Below are positions 1 through 7,726 of a stretch of 64,000 nucleotides of DNA, piece by piece; the first letter of the stretch is position 1; each line of letters starts with the position of its first letter. Origin of the DNA: Nostoc cf. commune SO-36 (GTDB lineage Bacteria > Cyanobacteriota > Cyanobacteriia > Cyanobacteriales > Nostocaceae). The DNA lies in NCBI RefSeq assembly GCF_023734775.1, contig NZ_AP025733.1, positions 207,159-271,158 on the forward strand, in the 5' to 3' direction. Under the pieces are notes generated by a model. That model did no database searches. It saw nothing but the letters and a program-made list of their open reading frames with translations, and was not told the DNA's origin. The position numbers and the translations under genes were made by a program.

Positions 1-852
1 CCTCAAATGTTCTGGTTCATCCTGTGATTCCCAGTTTTCAATAATCCGTGACCTGACAACTTGCTTTACTGAACGAGGGTTATCTTGCTCAGATTCTTCA
101 ACCATAAACTGACACAGCTTTTGAGTCAAAAATGGTTGTCCCCCCGTCCACTGCAAAATATCCTGCATTATCGTCTGAGAATCATTAAATTTCCCCTGCA
201 AACCCTTCTCTAATGGTTCAGCCTCATGCAGTTGAAAGCCTTTGAGGGAGATAGCCTTACCAATGTTAAACGGGGTACGGTTCTTATCTTGTATTAAACT
301 GGTCGGTGATGCAACGCCTAGTAAACAGAAAGTAAGGCGATTGTATTGGGGATTATCAACTCGCTCATTATAACAAGACCTAATAAAAGCAAAAAAGTCA
401 TCTGTAGGGAAATTCAAACTGAGAACACTATCAATCTCATCAATAAAAATTACTATATTTTCTGAAATTTCTGCGAGAAGTATTTTTGTCAGAAAGTTAC
501 TAAATCTTAATAATGGTGAATTTAATTGATTCTGCTCCCACCAAACTTTAAAATCTACATCCAAGGCAAAACTATCGATGAGCTTAACAATCAAATCTGC
601 ATACCAGTTTTCTTGAGTTGCTGTCTGAATATTAATGGAGGATAAATCAATAGATGCACACTCAACACCAGCTTCACTTAAGCGGCTCATTGTTCTTACA
701 CGCAAGCTGGACTTTCCACTCTGTCTAGAATTTAGTACATAACAAAACTTCCCTTGTAATAGGGCTTTATTTAATTCATCATCAGCTTCTCGTTTGACAT
801 AAGTACTGGCATTTTCAGGTAGACTTCCAGAGAAAATGTACTGGTCAACCAT
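1..852 (-). CDS. AAA-like (AAA_35-type) ATPase, C-terminus beyond window
   Basis: The frame opens at ATG 852 and runs off the left edge, giving about 284 visible residues. The start MVDQYIFSGSLPENASTYVK, a P-loop SRQSGKSS near residue 43 and a Walker B-like IVIFIDEIDSVLS match the AAA-like ATPase domain found in many cyanobacterial STAND and WD40 proteins. The stop of the upstream gene lies three bases before this start, so the two are very likely co-transcribed. A protein-interaction or effector module may follow outside the window, but this cannot be seen. The function is inferred as a nucleotide-dependent switch. Confidence 0.8.
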   Translation of the reverse strand, partial: MVDQYIFSGSLPENASTYVKREADDELNKALLQGKFCYVLNSRQSGKSSLRVRTMSRLSEAGVECASIDLSSINIQTATQENWYADLIVKLIDSFALDVDFKVWWEQNQLNSPLLRFSNFLTKILLAEISENIVIFIDEIDSVLSLNFPTDDFFAFIRSCYNERVDNPQYNRLTFCLLGVASPTSLIQDKNRTPFNIGKAISLKGFQLHEAEPLEKGLQGKFNDSQTIMQDILQWTGGQPFLTQKLCQFMVEESEQDNPRSVKQVVRSRIIENWESQDEPEHLR

Positions 853-855
853 AAA

Positions 856-2259
856 CTACTCCAAACGTGCCAAAAAATACTGACGGTACAAATCGCAACT
901 AGCAATACAATCATTACGCACTATTTTAACTAGCCCTAGACTGTGCAATTTAAAAGTAATCTCAGGATTAAGCTGCACTGGTTTATCTACTGTTATCACT
1001 TTTGCGTAACTCTCTTTTAACTGAGAATCACTTTGCAAAAATTCTAGTTGCTGCCGTAAATGATAGCTGAAAATTCCTTGTTCTGTTGGAGCTAGGCTGA
1101 TTAATTTTTCTAAAGAAGTTTCCTGGCTTTTGAGGTTAGCTATTGCCTCGTTTAGGAGATAAGGATGCCCACCAACTAACTTGATTAATTGACTTAATCC
1201 CTCTTCCCCAAAATACCCTCCTAGTTCATACAATTTCGCCATTTCTTCCACCTGTTGTTGATTAAACTCAGGTAACTCGATAGCTAGTCCAACGTTAAAC
1301 GGCGAACGATTGATATCTAGAGTGGGGTAAGCTTCTGTGGAATTAACTACCACCAGTCGTAGTTTCTTCCAAATTTTTCCCATCCTATCTCCTTGTTTGG
1401 CTGTTTCATACCAACTCCGCAACAGGAGGCAGAATTCTGAGAAAATATTCGCATATTCAAATAGACGTTCAAAATTATCTATCGCAAAAACAAGAGAGCT
1501 ATCTATATTCGATAATAAATATCTTTGGAAATAACGAGTGCAACTTGTATTTAAACCCAAACTATCTTGCCAATATTCATCTACTTTATCGGACACATCC
1601 AGGCTATCAGAAACATTGACACATAACCAATGTAAGAAAGTTTTTAGGTCAGTCAGTGTAGAATTATCAGCAAGTTTTAAATCTAGTTTTACAGTCTCAT
1701 ATCCTTGTTGTCTTGCATGGTCTAAGATTTTCTCTAGCAGCAGAGTTTTACCCATTTTCTGCGGGGCTTTGATGCGAATTAAGGCTCCAGGTTGCACGAT
1801 TGCTTTATAGCATTTGTCCTCAATGGGTGGTCGTTCTATATATATTGTTGTGTCTGCCGCTAACCCAGAATTCTCAGTCGTTTGCAACTGTTGTTCAATT
1901 GCATCCAACTTGTCACCAAGCTCCTTCAAGGTGCGTTCCTCTTCTTGAAGCTGGTGTTCGTATTGAAACTTGCGGGATACATCGGTTTCAATTATCAACG
2001 CTGTTCGTATCTTTGCAACTCTTTGGCTTTGCAGCACGTAGGCTTTTTCTAGGGAGTCTCGCTCTTGCTGCGATCGCTTTCTTTGTTGTGGTGATGAGGA
2101 TGAATTATCTGATTTAACCGTCTGCTGCCCAAAGTGAATATTGTAAACATTCCCACCAATCTGCCCAGCGTTCACTGTGTCAGCATTAATCAACCCGCCG
2201 CCAAACTGGGCATTCTGTAGATTATTGTTGACTTGCTTTGGTTTTTGGGAGTCCGGCAT
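856..2259 (-). CDS. STAND/AAA-like ATPase with N-terminal Gly/Asn-rich motif and coiled coil
   Basis: The 467-residue protein has three parts. Residues 12-41 carry a short beta-like motif with QFGGG and QIGGN blocks. Residues 55-130 are charged, heptad-rich and probably coiled coil. From about 140 there is an AAA_35-type NTPase with P-loop APQKMGKT (165-172) and Walker B LVFAIDNFERLF (256-267). The same motif occurs in the two upstream genes, at 2278 and 3551. The gene sits between the pentapeptide protein and the second ATPase with very small gaps, consistent with one operon. The likely role is a sensor or switch ATPase of a signalling complex. That role is inference; the ATPase family assignment is good. 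Confidence 0.82.
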   Translation of the reverse strand: MPDSQKPKQVNNNLQNAQFGGGLINADTVNAGQIGGNVYNIHFGQQTVKSDNSSSSPQQRKRSQQERDSLEKAYVLQSQRVAKIRTALIIETDVSRKFQYEHQLQEEERTLKELGDKLDAIEQQLQTTENSGLAADTTIYIERPPIEDKCYKAIVQPGALIRIKAPQKMGKTLLLEKILDHARQQGYETVKLDLKLADNSTLTDLKTFLHWLCVNVSDSLDVSDKVDEYWQDSLGLNTSCTRYFQRYLLSNIDSSLVFAIDNFERLFEYANIFSEFCLLLRSWYETAKQGDRMGKIWKKLRLVVVNSTEAYPTLDINRSPFNVGLAIELPEFNQQQVEEMAKLYELGGYFGEEGLSQLIKLVGGHPYLLNEAIANLKSQETSLEKLISLAPTEQGIFSYHLRQQLEFLQSDSQLKESYAKVITVDKPVQLNPEITFKLHSLGLVKIVRNDCIASCDLYRQYFLARLE

Positions 2260-2277
2260 GGGTTTGGCTTGAGCGTT

Positions 2278-3516
2278 CTAAGCGTTGTTGTTATGAATGT
2301 TACCACCTATCTGGTCTGCATCAACATTGTTGGCATCTACTATGCCACCTGCGAACTGGGAGTTAGGCTGGTAGTAAATCGAGACTTTACCAGAAGTTTC
2401 TGCTAGTTGTTTATTTAACTGGTTAATTGAAGAAAATAACTGATTGATTACTTTATCTTTATCCTCAAGTCTTGCTTGGTACTGCGCCTCTAATGCCTTA
2501 GCTGCAAATTCATAGCCCTGGATGAACTCACTGTGGATTTTTGCTTTATCTGCATCAGGGAAAACAGTTACTCGGATTACAAGAATGCCGTCGCCTTTCT
2601 TCTCAATGCTTTGGACATCCAATTGTGCGCCTTGGTTCTCGACTTCTACTTTTTTAAAGGAATAAGCGAAAGCATCCCAGTCGATACCATTGCGAAAGAT
2701 TAGGTCAACTGTTTCTAGGGATTTTTTGAATAGCTTGGTGAATTCTCCAGGGGCAAAATCACCACTGCTGGGACGGCGTTCTTGTTGCCCTTCCTTAAGG
2801 TAAATATAAGCACAAATTACACCTTCAAGGTTGGTAGCACTGTTAATATTCCAATCTTCTATGCAGGCTCCCGTAAATGTTGCTTTTGCGAAATTTGTTT
2901 CTAATGCTTGTACTCTGCTGAGGTTAGACCCTTTGAAATTAGCTCTACTAAAATCTAATTCACTCAGGTCAAATCTGCTAAGATCAAGTTCGCTAAGGTT
3001 AGTACCCTTGAGCTTTGTCCCTGTCGGGTTAGCTCCTTTAAATCTGGTTCCCTTGAGTTTTGTCCCCCTAAGATTAGCTCCACTTAGGTCAAATTCACTT
3101 AGGTCAAGTTTGCTAAGATTAGCCTTCTCAAGATTAGCTCCCCTAAGATCCGCTCCTCTAAGCTTTACCCCATCATCAAAGCCAAAATTGCTAAGGTTAG
3201 CTCCTGTGAGGTCAATTCCGCTAAGATCCGCTTTTCTTAGGTCAGCTTCTCTGAGATCAGCTCCTCCAAATACAACCCCTCTAAGATTTGCCCCTCTCAG
3301 GTCGGATTTGCTCAGGTTTGCTATTGGTAAAATTTCAAATTCGTTGAATACAGCGCCCATGAGATTAGCTTTTCTCAAATTAGCTTCGCTAAGATTAGCC
3401 CCTCTAAGATAAGCGCTTGTGAGGTTAGGAATTATCCTGGGATATTTACGTCTCCACTCATTCCAAACTTCTACTCCTTGCTCAAGTATTGCCAAATGTT
3501 CCTCATTCGCCATCAC
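2278..3516 (-). CDS. pentapeptide-repeat protein with C-terminal Gly/Asn-rich motif
   Basis: The N-terminal part (about residues 8-30, LEQGVEVWNEWRRKYP) is the usual lead-in of cyanobacterial pentapeptide proteins. Residues 32-220 are A(D/N)LXX repeats that should form a right-handed quadrilateral beta helix. A globular region follows (about 240-330), then a helical stretch, and the last 26 residues hold the QFAGG/QIGGN motif shared with the flanking genes. The track start gives GTG-ATG; the ATG at 3513 preceded by AGAGGGG is an equally good start. The repeats explain the long spurious frame on the other strand. Pentapeptide proteins usually mediate protein binding; the function here is unknown. 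Confidence 0.85.
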   Translation of the reverse strand: MMANEEHLAILEQGVEVWNEWRRKYPRIIPNLTSAYLRGANLSEANLRKANLMGAVFNEFEILPIANLSKSDLRGANLRGVVFGGADLREADLRKADLSGIDLTGANLSNFGFDDGVKLRGADLRGANLEKANLSKLDLSEFDLSGANLRGTKLKGTRFKGANPTGTKLKGTNLSELDLSRFDLSELDFSRANFKGSNLSRVQALETNFAKATFTGACIEDWNINSATNLEGVICAYIYLKEGQQERRPSSGDFAPGEFTKLFKKSLETVDLIFRNGIDWDAFAYSFKKVEVENQGAQLDVQSIEKKGDGILVIRVTVFPDADKAKIHSEFIQGYEFAAKALEAQYQARLEDKDKVINQLFSSINQLNKQLAETSGKVSIYYQPNSQFAGGIVDANNVDADQIGGNIHNNNA

Positions 3517-3550
3517 CAGCTAACCCCTCTGCTCACCTGTTGCTAACAAA

Positions 3551-4021
3551 CTATTCCGCCTCCTGCCACCCCTCAATTGAAGCCAGCAGAATATTCATTA
3601 AAGGATGGTCGATTAACTCCTTAAATGCTTCCGTCCCCCCAGCCTTCAGCGCACCTATCACCCGTGCTTTCAGTGTTGGGTTACGCTCAATCTCATCCAC
3701 AGCCTTAGCCACAACACTCATTCTCTGTGAGGTAGTTGTAGTAGGGTATGTTTGGCTCAGTTGGTTGAGAAGCTGCTGAATCTCTGCTGCGGCTTGGGCG
3801 AGGTTCTGCTTTTGCTCTGGATTATAGTTGGTGATGTTGCCGCCGATTTGATTTGCGGTTACTGTGTCTGCGTTGACTAGACCACCAGCGAATTGAGCGC
3901 CTTGTAAGTTAAAACTAGAACTTTTATTACTTACCTTTTGTTGATTATTTTCACCCTGAACATTATTAATATCGCCATCAACTGAACCACCAACTGAAAA
4001 GCCACCGGGGTTGTTAGTCAT
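3551..4021 (-). CDS. small helical protein with N-terminal Gly/Asn-rich motif
   Basis: This 156-residue protein starts with a Gly/Asn-rich segment (GGFSVGGSVDGDIN), followed at about 38-66 by the QFAGG/QIGGN motif. The rest (70-156) is predicted helical, with the pattern AEIQQLLNQLSQTYPTTT. That domain often appears at the ends of cyanobacterial pentapeptide or effector-associated proteins and has no known activity. It is the first gene of the 4021-to-1 cluster. The motif placement is N-terminal here and in the ATPase but C-terminal in the pentapeptide protein, which suggests the products meet through it. Confidence 0.75.
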   Translation of the reverse strand: MTNNPGGFSVGGSVDGDINNVQGENNQQKVSNKSSSFNLQGAQFAGGLVNADTVTANQIGGNITNYNPEQKQNLAQAAAEIQQLLNQLSQTYPTTTTSQRMSVVAKAVDEIERNPTLKARVIGALKAGGTEAFKELIDHPLMNILLASIEGWQEAE

Positions 4022-4329
4022 AGTATCTGTATTTATATTAGTTTCTTGTATTTGTTGATTATTATGTTTATGTTACATACAGCTTCAGTATGGGCTTTTA
4101 CGGACTGTAACACAAGATTTCTGTTGAAGTTTGTGTGTTTAGCGATCGCTAATCAAACTCAGGGGCTTGTAGAACAGGGTCAATCTGCTTTCTTGCCAGG
4201 AGAAAACCAAGTTTCGGGTGTAGAAGTCAAAGCAGTTCATGAGGGTGAAAGTTCTGCCGCGCCCGTGCAAAATCCCGAAAAGTGGTCACATGAGGCAATT
4301 GTTGCGCGGTCAAATGTGCAACCTGTAAG

Positions 4330-4588
4330 AAAGGAAAAACTGAATCGAGCAGCGAATTCGGGCGAAAATCTGGGTAGGCTCTGAGCATTGTTATGCCCTT
4401 TTTGCTGTGCCATTGACTTTTGATGCGCCAGAAATGAGGGGCTTTGAGTAAAAAAGACCGAAAATGCACAAAATGGCTGCATCGCTCATTTGATAGTGCT
4501 TATTTTTACCTGTTCGTTTATCAGGCAAATTTTCGGGAATTGACCGGAAATAAAATACTATTTCGTCGAAAATTCCTGGCTGATTCAA
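4330..4588 (-). pseudogene. transposase N-terminal remnant, frameshifted
   Basis: Reading the minus strand, the peptide PENLPDKRTGKNKHYQMSDA in one frame continues in the next frame as FCAFSVFFTQSPSFLAHQKS. Joined, these match the start of a common cyanobacterial transposase family (FFTQSPSFLAHQ). A further frame change is needed near LLDSV. No catalytic region remains and no ends were found, so this is a decayed fragment. The family name was not resolved. Confidence 0.6.
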
Positions 4589-4657
4589 AATATCCCCTAA
4601 GCTTACGAATTAAAGAGATACCAAAACCATATCTAAAACTTGAAATTTTGCATAGTT

Positions 4658-4680
4658 GATAATGATAATTATCCTCACAA
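4658..4680. promoter_or_regulatory. Fur-box-like palindrome
   Basis: GATAATGATAATTATC contains the perfect palindrome GATAATTATC and resembles the iron-responsive Fur consensus. No intact gene lies directly downstream, only a CAP-domain remnant, so it may be an orphan site or a chance AT-rich match. Confidence 0.3.
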
Positions 4681-5077
4681 TGAGAATTGCTGCCTTAGCC
4701 TACCCCTTCAAGCAAAGAGCGTTGGTTGGGAAAGCCGTTACGTTATAGGTGCAAGTTTGGCTTTATCAAGGCAATCTTATTAAACTCTAAGCAATCTGGG
4801 CATAGGGCATCTTATAACGACTGTATGATTTTACCAGTAACCCAATAAAAGTTAGTCACAAGTCAGTAATTCTCAGGTGATAAGTCAGTATGTAATGGGA
4901 TTTGATAGATGTATCAGGTTCCAAGCAAAGGAAAGTAAAAATATGCAAGACGGTAAGAAGGTTATCCGATATATGCAGTACAAGGGCTATAGAGTTCTAT
5001 CCCTAAATATTGTTTATCTGGAAGATGTCAAAAACCCCGATACTTGGGAACTAAGCACAGGTGCGTTAAACACTTAG

Positions 5078-5365
5078 GATGATCTGAGATGTGTTATTAA
5101 ATACAGTATTGGAGAAAACATTGCGACTGGAAATTCTACATCCGAACAAGCAATGCAAAGTTGGATGAACAGTCCAGGACACCCTGACAATATCCTAAAT
5201 CCTCAGTTTCGAGAACTTGGCGTGGGGTACTACTTTCTAGCAAACAATACAGGCACAGTTAACTACAAACACTACTGGAATCTAGGCTTTTGGTACACCC
5301 GGGTAGGTTTCGCTGTGAGTGATGAGATTAAGAGGCGATCGCTTCTTCCTTATGGGCTGTGTTAG
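5078..5365 (+). pseudogene. CAP (SCP/PR1) domain protein fragment
   Basis: The frame contains SIGENIATGNSTSEQAMQSW, then MNSPGHPDNILNPQFRELG and GVGYYFLANNTGTVNYKHYW, the conserved C-terminal half of a CAP domain. The N-terminal half is absent: a stop codon (TAG, 5075-5077) lies just upstream in another open frame. The end (after about 5290) no longer matches the family. This is a truncated remnant of a probably secreted CAP protein. Confidence 0.65.
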
Positions 5366-5772
5366 CTAATAGCACAAGACATCGCAATACATCAATCTAC
5401 AACGCACTATACACAGTTTATCTTAGCTCGACTTTATCCAAAATTAGAACTTGATTCTCCTTATAGAGCAAAAGCCCTAGCTTTTCGGCAGAAAATTTTT
5501 ACATATCACTGATTAAAGCTGAAATCGAAAAAGTAAAACTACTGTCCTACAAAGGTTTTAGCATCAGCTTGAGTGTTGCCAAAAAATGGATAAAGTTGAG
5601 CTTAGAGGTTGTTTGAAAAGTGTTTCACTGTGACTTTAGGCACTTTTAGATCCCCCCTAACCCCAGCAGGGCTGTTTCATTCCCTAAAAGATGCTGATTT
5701 ACAAACGTTTCAAGCAAACAAATCAGGTGACTAAGAAAATCTGATTGAACAAGAAACAGGAAATGTGTACTT
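5366..5772. other. intergenic, no recognisable gene
   Basis: Short broken frames such as QFILARLYPKLELDSPYRAK (about 5398-5460) look like gene debris but could not be assigned. No promoter or hairpin stood out before the protease gene at 5773. Confidence 0.4.
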
Positions 5773-7149
5773 ATGGTGCTTGTTGGCGACATAGTAGCGT
5801 CAGAGGCTGGTGTTACCAGTATTTCAGCCTTACCTGGACTTCAATCACTTTGGGCTGAAACCCTCGGTGATCCTCACATCTGCGTTGCAGTCCTTGATGG
5901 ACAAGTTGACCAGTCCCATCCGTGCTTTGCAGGTGCGAATCTGACGCAGATACAGACCCTAGTATCTGGTGTCAGTAATCAATATGGTAGTGCCTCAAAT
6001 CATGGGACACACGTTGCCAGTACAATTTTTGGTCAACCTGGTAGCCCTGTCACTGGTATTGCCCCCGGCTGTCGCGGACTCATTCTTCCCTTGTTCCAAG
6101 ACGGAGCAGGAAGTTCAATAGCCCCTTGTTCCCAGCTTGATTTAGCACGAGCTATCACTCAAGCTGTAGAGCAGGGAGCAAATGTAATTAACATCAGCGG
6201 TGGTCAACTAACATCATCGGGTGAGCCAAGCAAATGGCTGGCGAACGCAGCCCAATTCTGCGCCGATAACAACGTTCTGATTGTTGCTGCGGCGGGAAAT
6301 GATGGCTGTAAATGTCTCCATCTCCCCGCAGCACTACCCTCAGTCCTGGCCTATGCCATAGGAACAATAGGATACGACTTTGGTAGCGAAGCAAGAAAAG
6401 ATTCCTTAGTACAAGATGGTAGACTAGCGCAAGAAGATTCCTGGAACCCGCTAGATCCCCGCCAACTTCTAGCTAATTTTGAAGCTCAACCTTGGGAATC
6501 AGGCTCGATTATTTGGACACTCAACCAAGAACAAACCCCAGTTTATGCCGTTCAGCCTGCTGGCCCTTATGCACCAAGAGGCTATGAAATGCTGCGTCAA
6601 TTCCTAAGTGAGCAACTAGATGAGGGAGTAGAGCGGGTTTCCATTCCTGGAATCAGCATTGGCAGTGTCAAGCTCCAGTCAGGGATAACAGTACCTAGAA
6701 TAGTCCCGACAATTCGGGGGATGTACAGTTGGTCTACTACCGCTTTAATCAGAAGCGTTTTAGGTGAACCTCCAACAGATAACGCCGCACGACAAGATTA
6801 CGAGAATGGAGCCGAGGGGATTCAGAATTTTCTTGACCGTATCTATTATGAACTGCGTAACTTGGGCAAAACACCCCAAGAGCGTGCCATCAACTACGCA
6901 GCGACCAATGCCTTCCAATTAGCGCAAGTATTCCAACAAGCAGCGAATGAAAATATGCAACTCGACACCATTGAGGTGGAAAAGAGTCCTTTGTGTCGTC
7001 CTGAGTCTGAGTGTTGGGATGTGAAACTCGCATTTTTTGACCCAGAAAGACAGAATCAGCGCGCTCGTAAGGTGTATCGCTTCACTGTGGATGTTAGTGA
7101 TGAAGTTCCGGTCACTATTGGTCGTCTTCGTTCTTGGTCAATGTTTTAA
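5773..7149 (+). CDS. chimeric PatA/PatG-type subtilase, catalytic Ser region missing
   Basis: Residues 1-195 match the start of a cyanobactin S8 protease (PatA-like). The catalytic Asp lies in VAVLDGQVDQSHPCF, the His in NHGTHVASTIFGQP, and the oxyanion region is ANVINISGG and VAAAGNDGCKCLH. At LPSVLA/YAIGTIGYDF the sequence switches directly to the PatG C-terminal domain (about 262 residues). The part of the protease that should carry the GTSFA(T/S)P serine motif is absent, so peptidase activity is doubtful. Usual PatA-type domains are clearly longer. It is followed by a short ORF and a Cys-rich peptide on the same strand. It could be a deletion product or a binding scaffold. Confidence 0.8.
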   Translation: MVLVGDIVASEAGVTSISALPGLQSLWAETLGDPHICVAVLDGQVDQSHPCFAGANLTQIQTLVSGVSNQYGSASNHGTHVASTIFGQPGSPVTGIAPGCRGLILPLFQDGAGSSIAPCSQLDLARAITQAVEQGANVINISGGQLTSSGEPSKWLANAAQFCADNNVLIVAAAGNDGCKCLHLPAALPSVLAYAIGTIGYDFGSEARKDSLVQDGRLAQEDSWNPLDPRQLLANFEAQPWESGSIIWTLNQEQTPVYAVQPAGPYAPRGYEMLRQFLSEQLDEGVERVSIPGISIGSVKLQSGITVPRIVPTIRGMYSWSTTALIRSVLGEPPTDNAARQDYENGAEGIQNFLDRIYYELRNLGKTPQERAINYAATNAFQLAQVFQQAANENMQLDTIEVEKSPLCRPESECWDVKLAFFDPERQNQRARKVYRFTVDVSDEVPVTIGRLRSWSMF

Positions 7150-7150
7150 C
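6353..7150 (+). repeat. PatG C-terminal module, copy 1
   Basis: About 800 bp from the codons for YAIGTIGYDF to just past the stop codon is repeated, with only scattered substitutions, at 17659-18457. Homology starts inside both genes and stops right after TTTTAAC. The two copies are attached to unrelated N-terminal domains. Confidence 0.9.
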
Positions 7151-7186
7151 TAAATCATTCTATCTACAAACAAAGAGGATATCTCT

Positions 7187-7258
7187 ATGAATATGGCGAA
7201 GCACGCCAAGCAAGTACCGCGAAATGCTGGTAAGAGCTTGGTAGACTATCAACTTTAA
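7187..7258 (+). CDS. possible 23-residue peptide
   Basis: An ATG at 7187 follows a plausible ribosome site AAAGAGG (7172-7178) and opens a 23-codon frame beginning MNMAKHAKQVPRNAGKSLVD. It lies between the PatG-type gene and the Cys-rich peptide gene. Its place suggests a second small peptide or a leader-type ORF, but there is no family support. Confidence 0.3.
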   Translation: MNMAKHAKQVPRNAGKSLVDYQL

Positions 7259-7278
7259 ACAATTAAGGACAAAAAATC

Positions 7279-7470
7279 ATGAATCTTCCAATCCAATCTA
7301 AGCCTATTTTCAGAGGTTTGAGTGCTTTAACAGTAGAAGCAGGCATCACCCCCTCTGGCACTAATACACAGTGCTGCGGTAGTAATTGTCAGACAACGTA
7401 CTGTTTTATCGGTCTATCTTCCAAAGGCTGCAATGGTGATAATCCTTACGTAAATTGCATCGGCGGCTAA
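7279..7470 (+). CDS. Cys-rich small peptide, candidate RiPP precursor
   Basis: The 63-residue product starts MNLPIQSKPIFRGLSALTVE, similar in length and style to cyanobactin leaders (LP-Q--P--R pattern). It ends in a core with six cysteines (CC-x3-C-x4-C-x8-C-x7-C) and a terminal GG. An in-frame ATG follows AAGGACAAAAAATC. It lies 130 bases after a PatA/PatG-type gene and before a hairpin at 7577. That context suggests a ribosomally made, modified peptide. The family is not a recognised PatE repeat type, so both class and modification are unknown. Confidence 0.6.
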   Translation: MNLPIQSKPIFRGLSALTVEAGITPSGTNTQCCGSNCQTTYCFIGLSSKGCNGDNPYVNCIGG

Positions 7471-7576
7471 ACTACAGCACCCCGTTTGATCTCTATGCTT
7501 TGGGATTGAGAGATGTTGAATCAAGTGTGAAATTAACTGGACTTAATTCCAGGAGCAAAGTAGGGTCATAAACTCA

Positions 7577-7608
7577 AGAATGCCATCCCTAATAAGGGAT
7601 GGTGTTCT
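7577..7608 (+). terminator. stem-loop after the peptide gene
   Basis: Arms CCATCCCT and AGGGATGG (7583-7590, 7595-7602) enclose AATA. With two G-T wobble pairs the stem extends to 14 bp. The following tract is TTCTTCCT rather than a clean T run, so it may be an attenuator or RNA-stabilising hairpin. Confidence 0.5.
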
Positions 7609-7726
7609 TCCTAAAAAATGAACCTATAAGGAGGTCGGCGTAAATAATTATCGTTGGGATAAGGCAGGGGGAAAAGGGGTTTGAGCCTTGTTTACTTTTC
7701 TTTACATAATTTGTTTTTTTGTTCTA

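Larger units (their letters stand above)
4022..5077. other. decayed intergenic region
   Basis: Apart from the transposase remnant and the Fur-like palindrome I see no convincing gene here. Plus-strand open frames at 4046-4384 and 4877-5077 lack recognisable family features, and the first lies opposite the transposase remnant. Confidence 0.5.

Noticed and set aside
2831..3412. 193-codon plus-strand open frame
   Set aside because: It is the antisense of the pentapeptide repeats, whose five-codon periodicity leaves the other strand open. The Leu/Pro-rich translation matches nothing.
4046..4384. 112-codon plus-strand frame
   Set aside because: It lies partly opposite the transposase remnant, and its translation has no domain or convincing signal peptide cleavage pattern.
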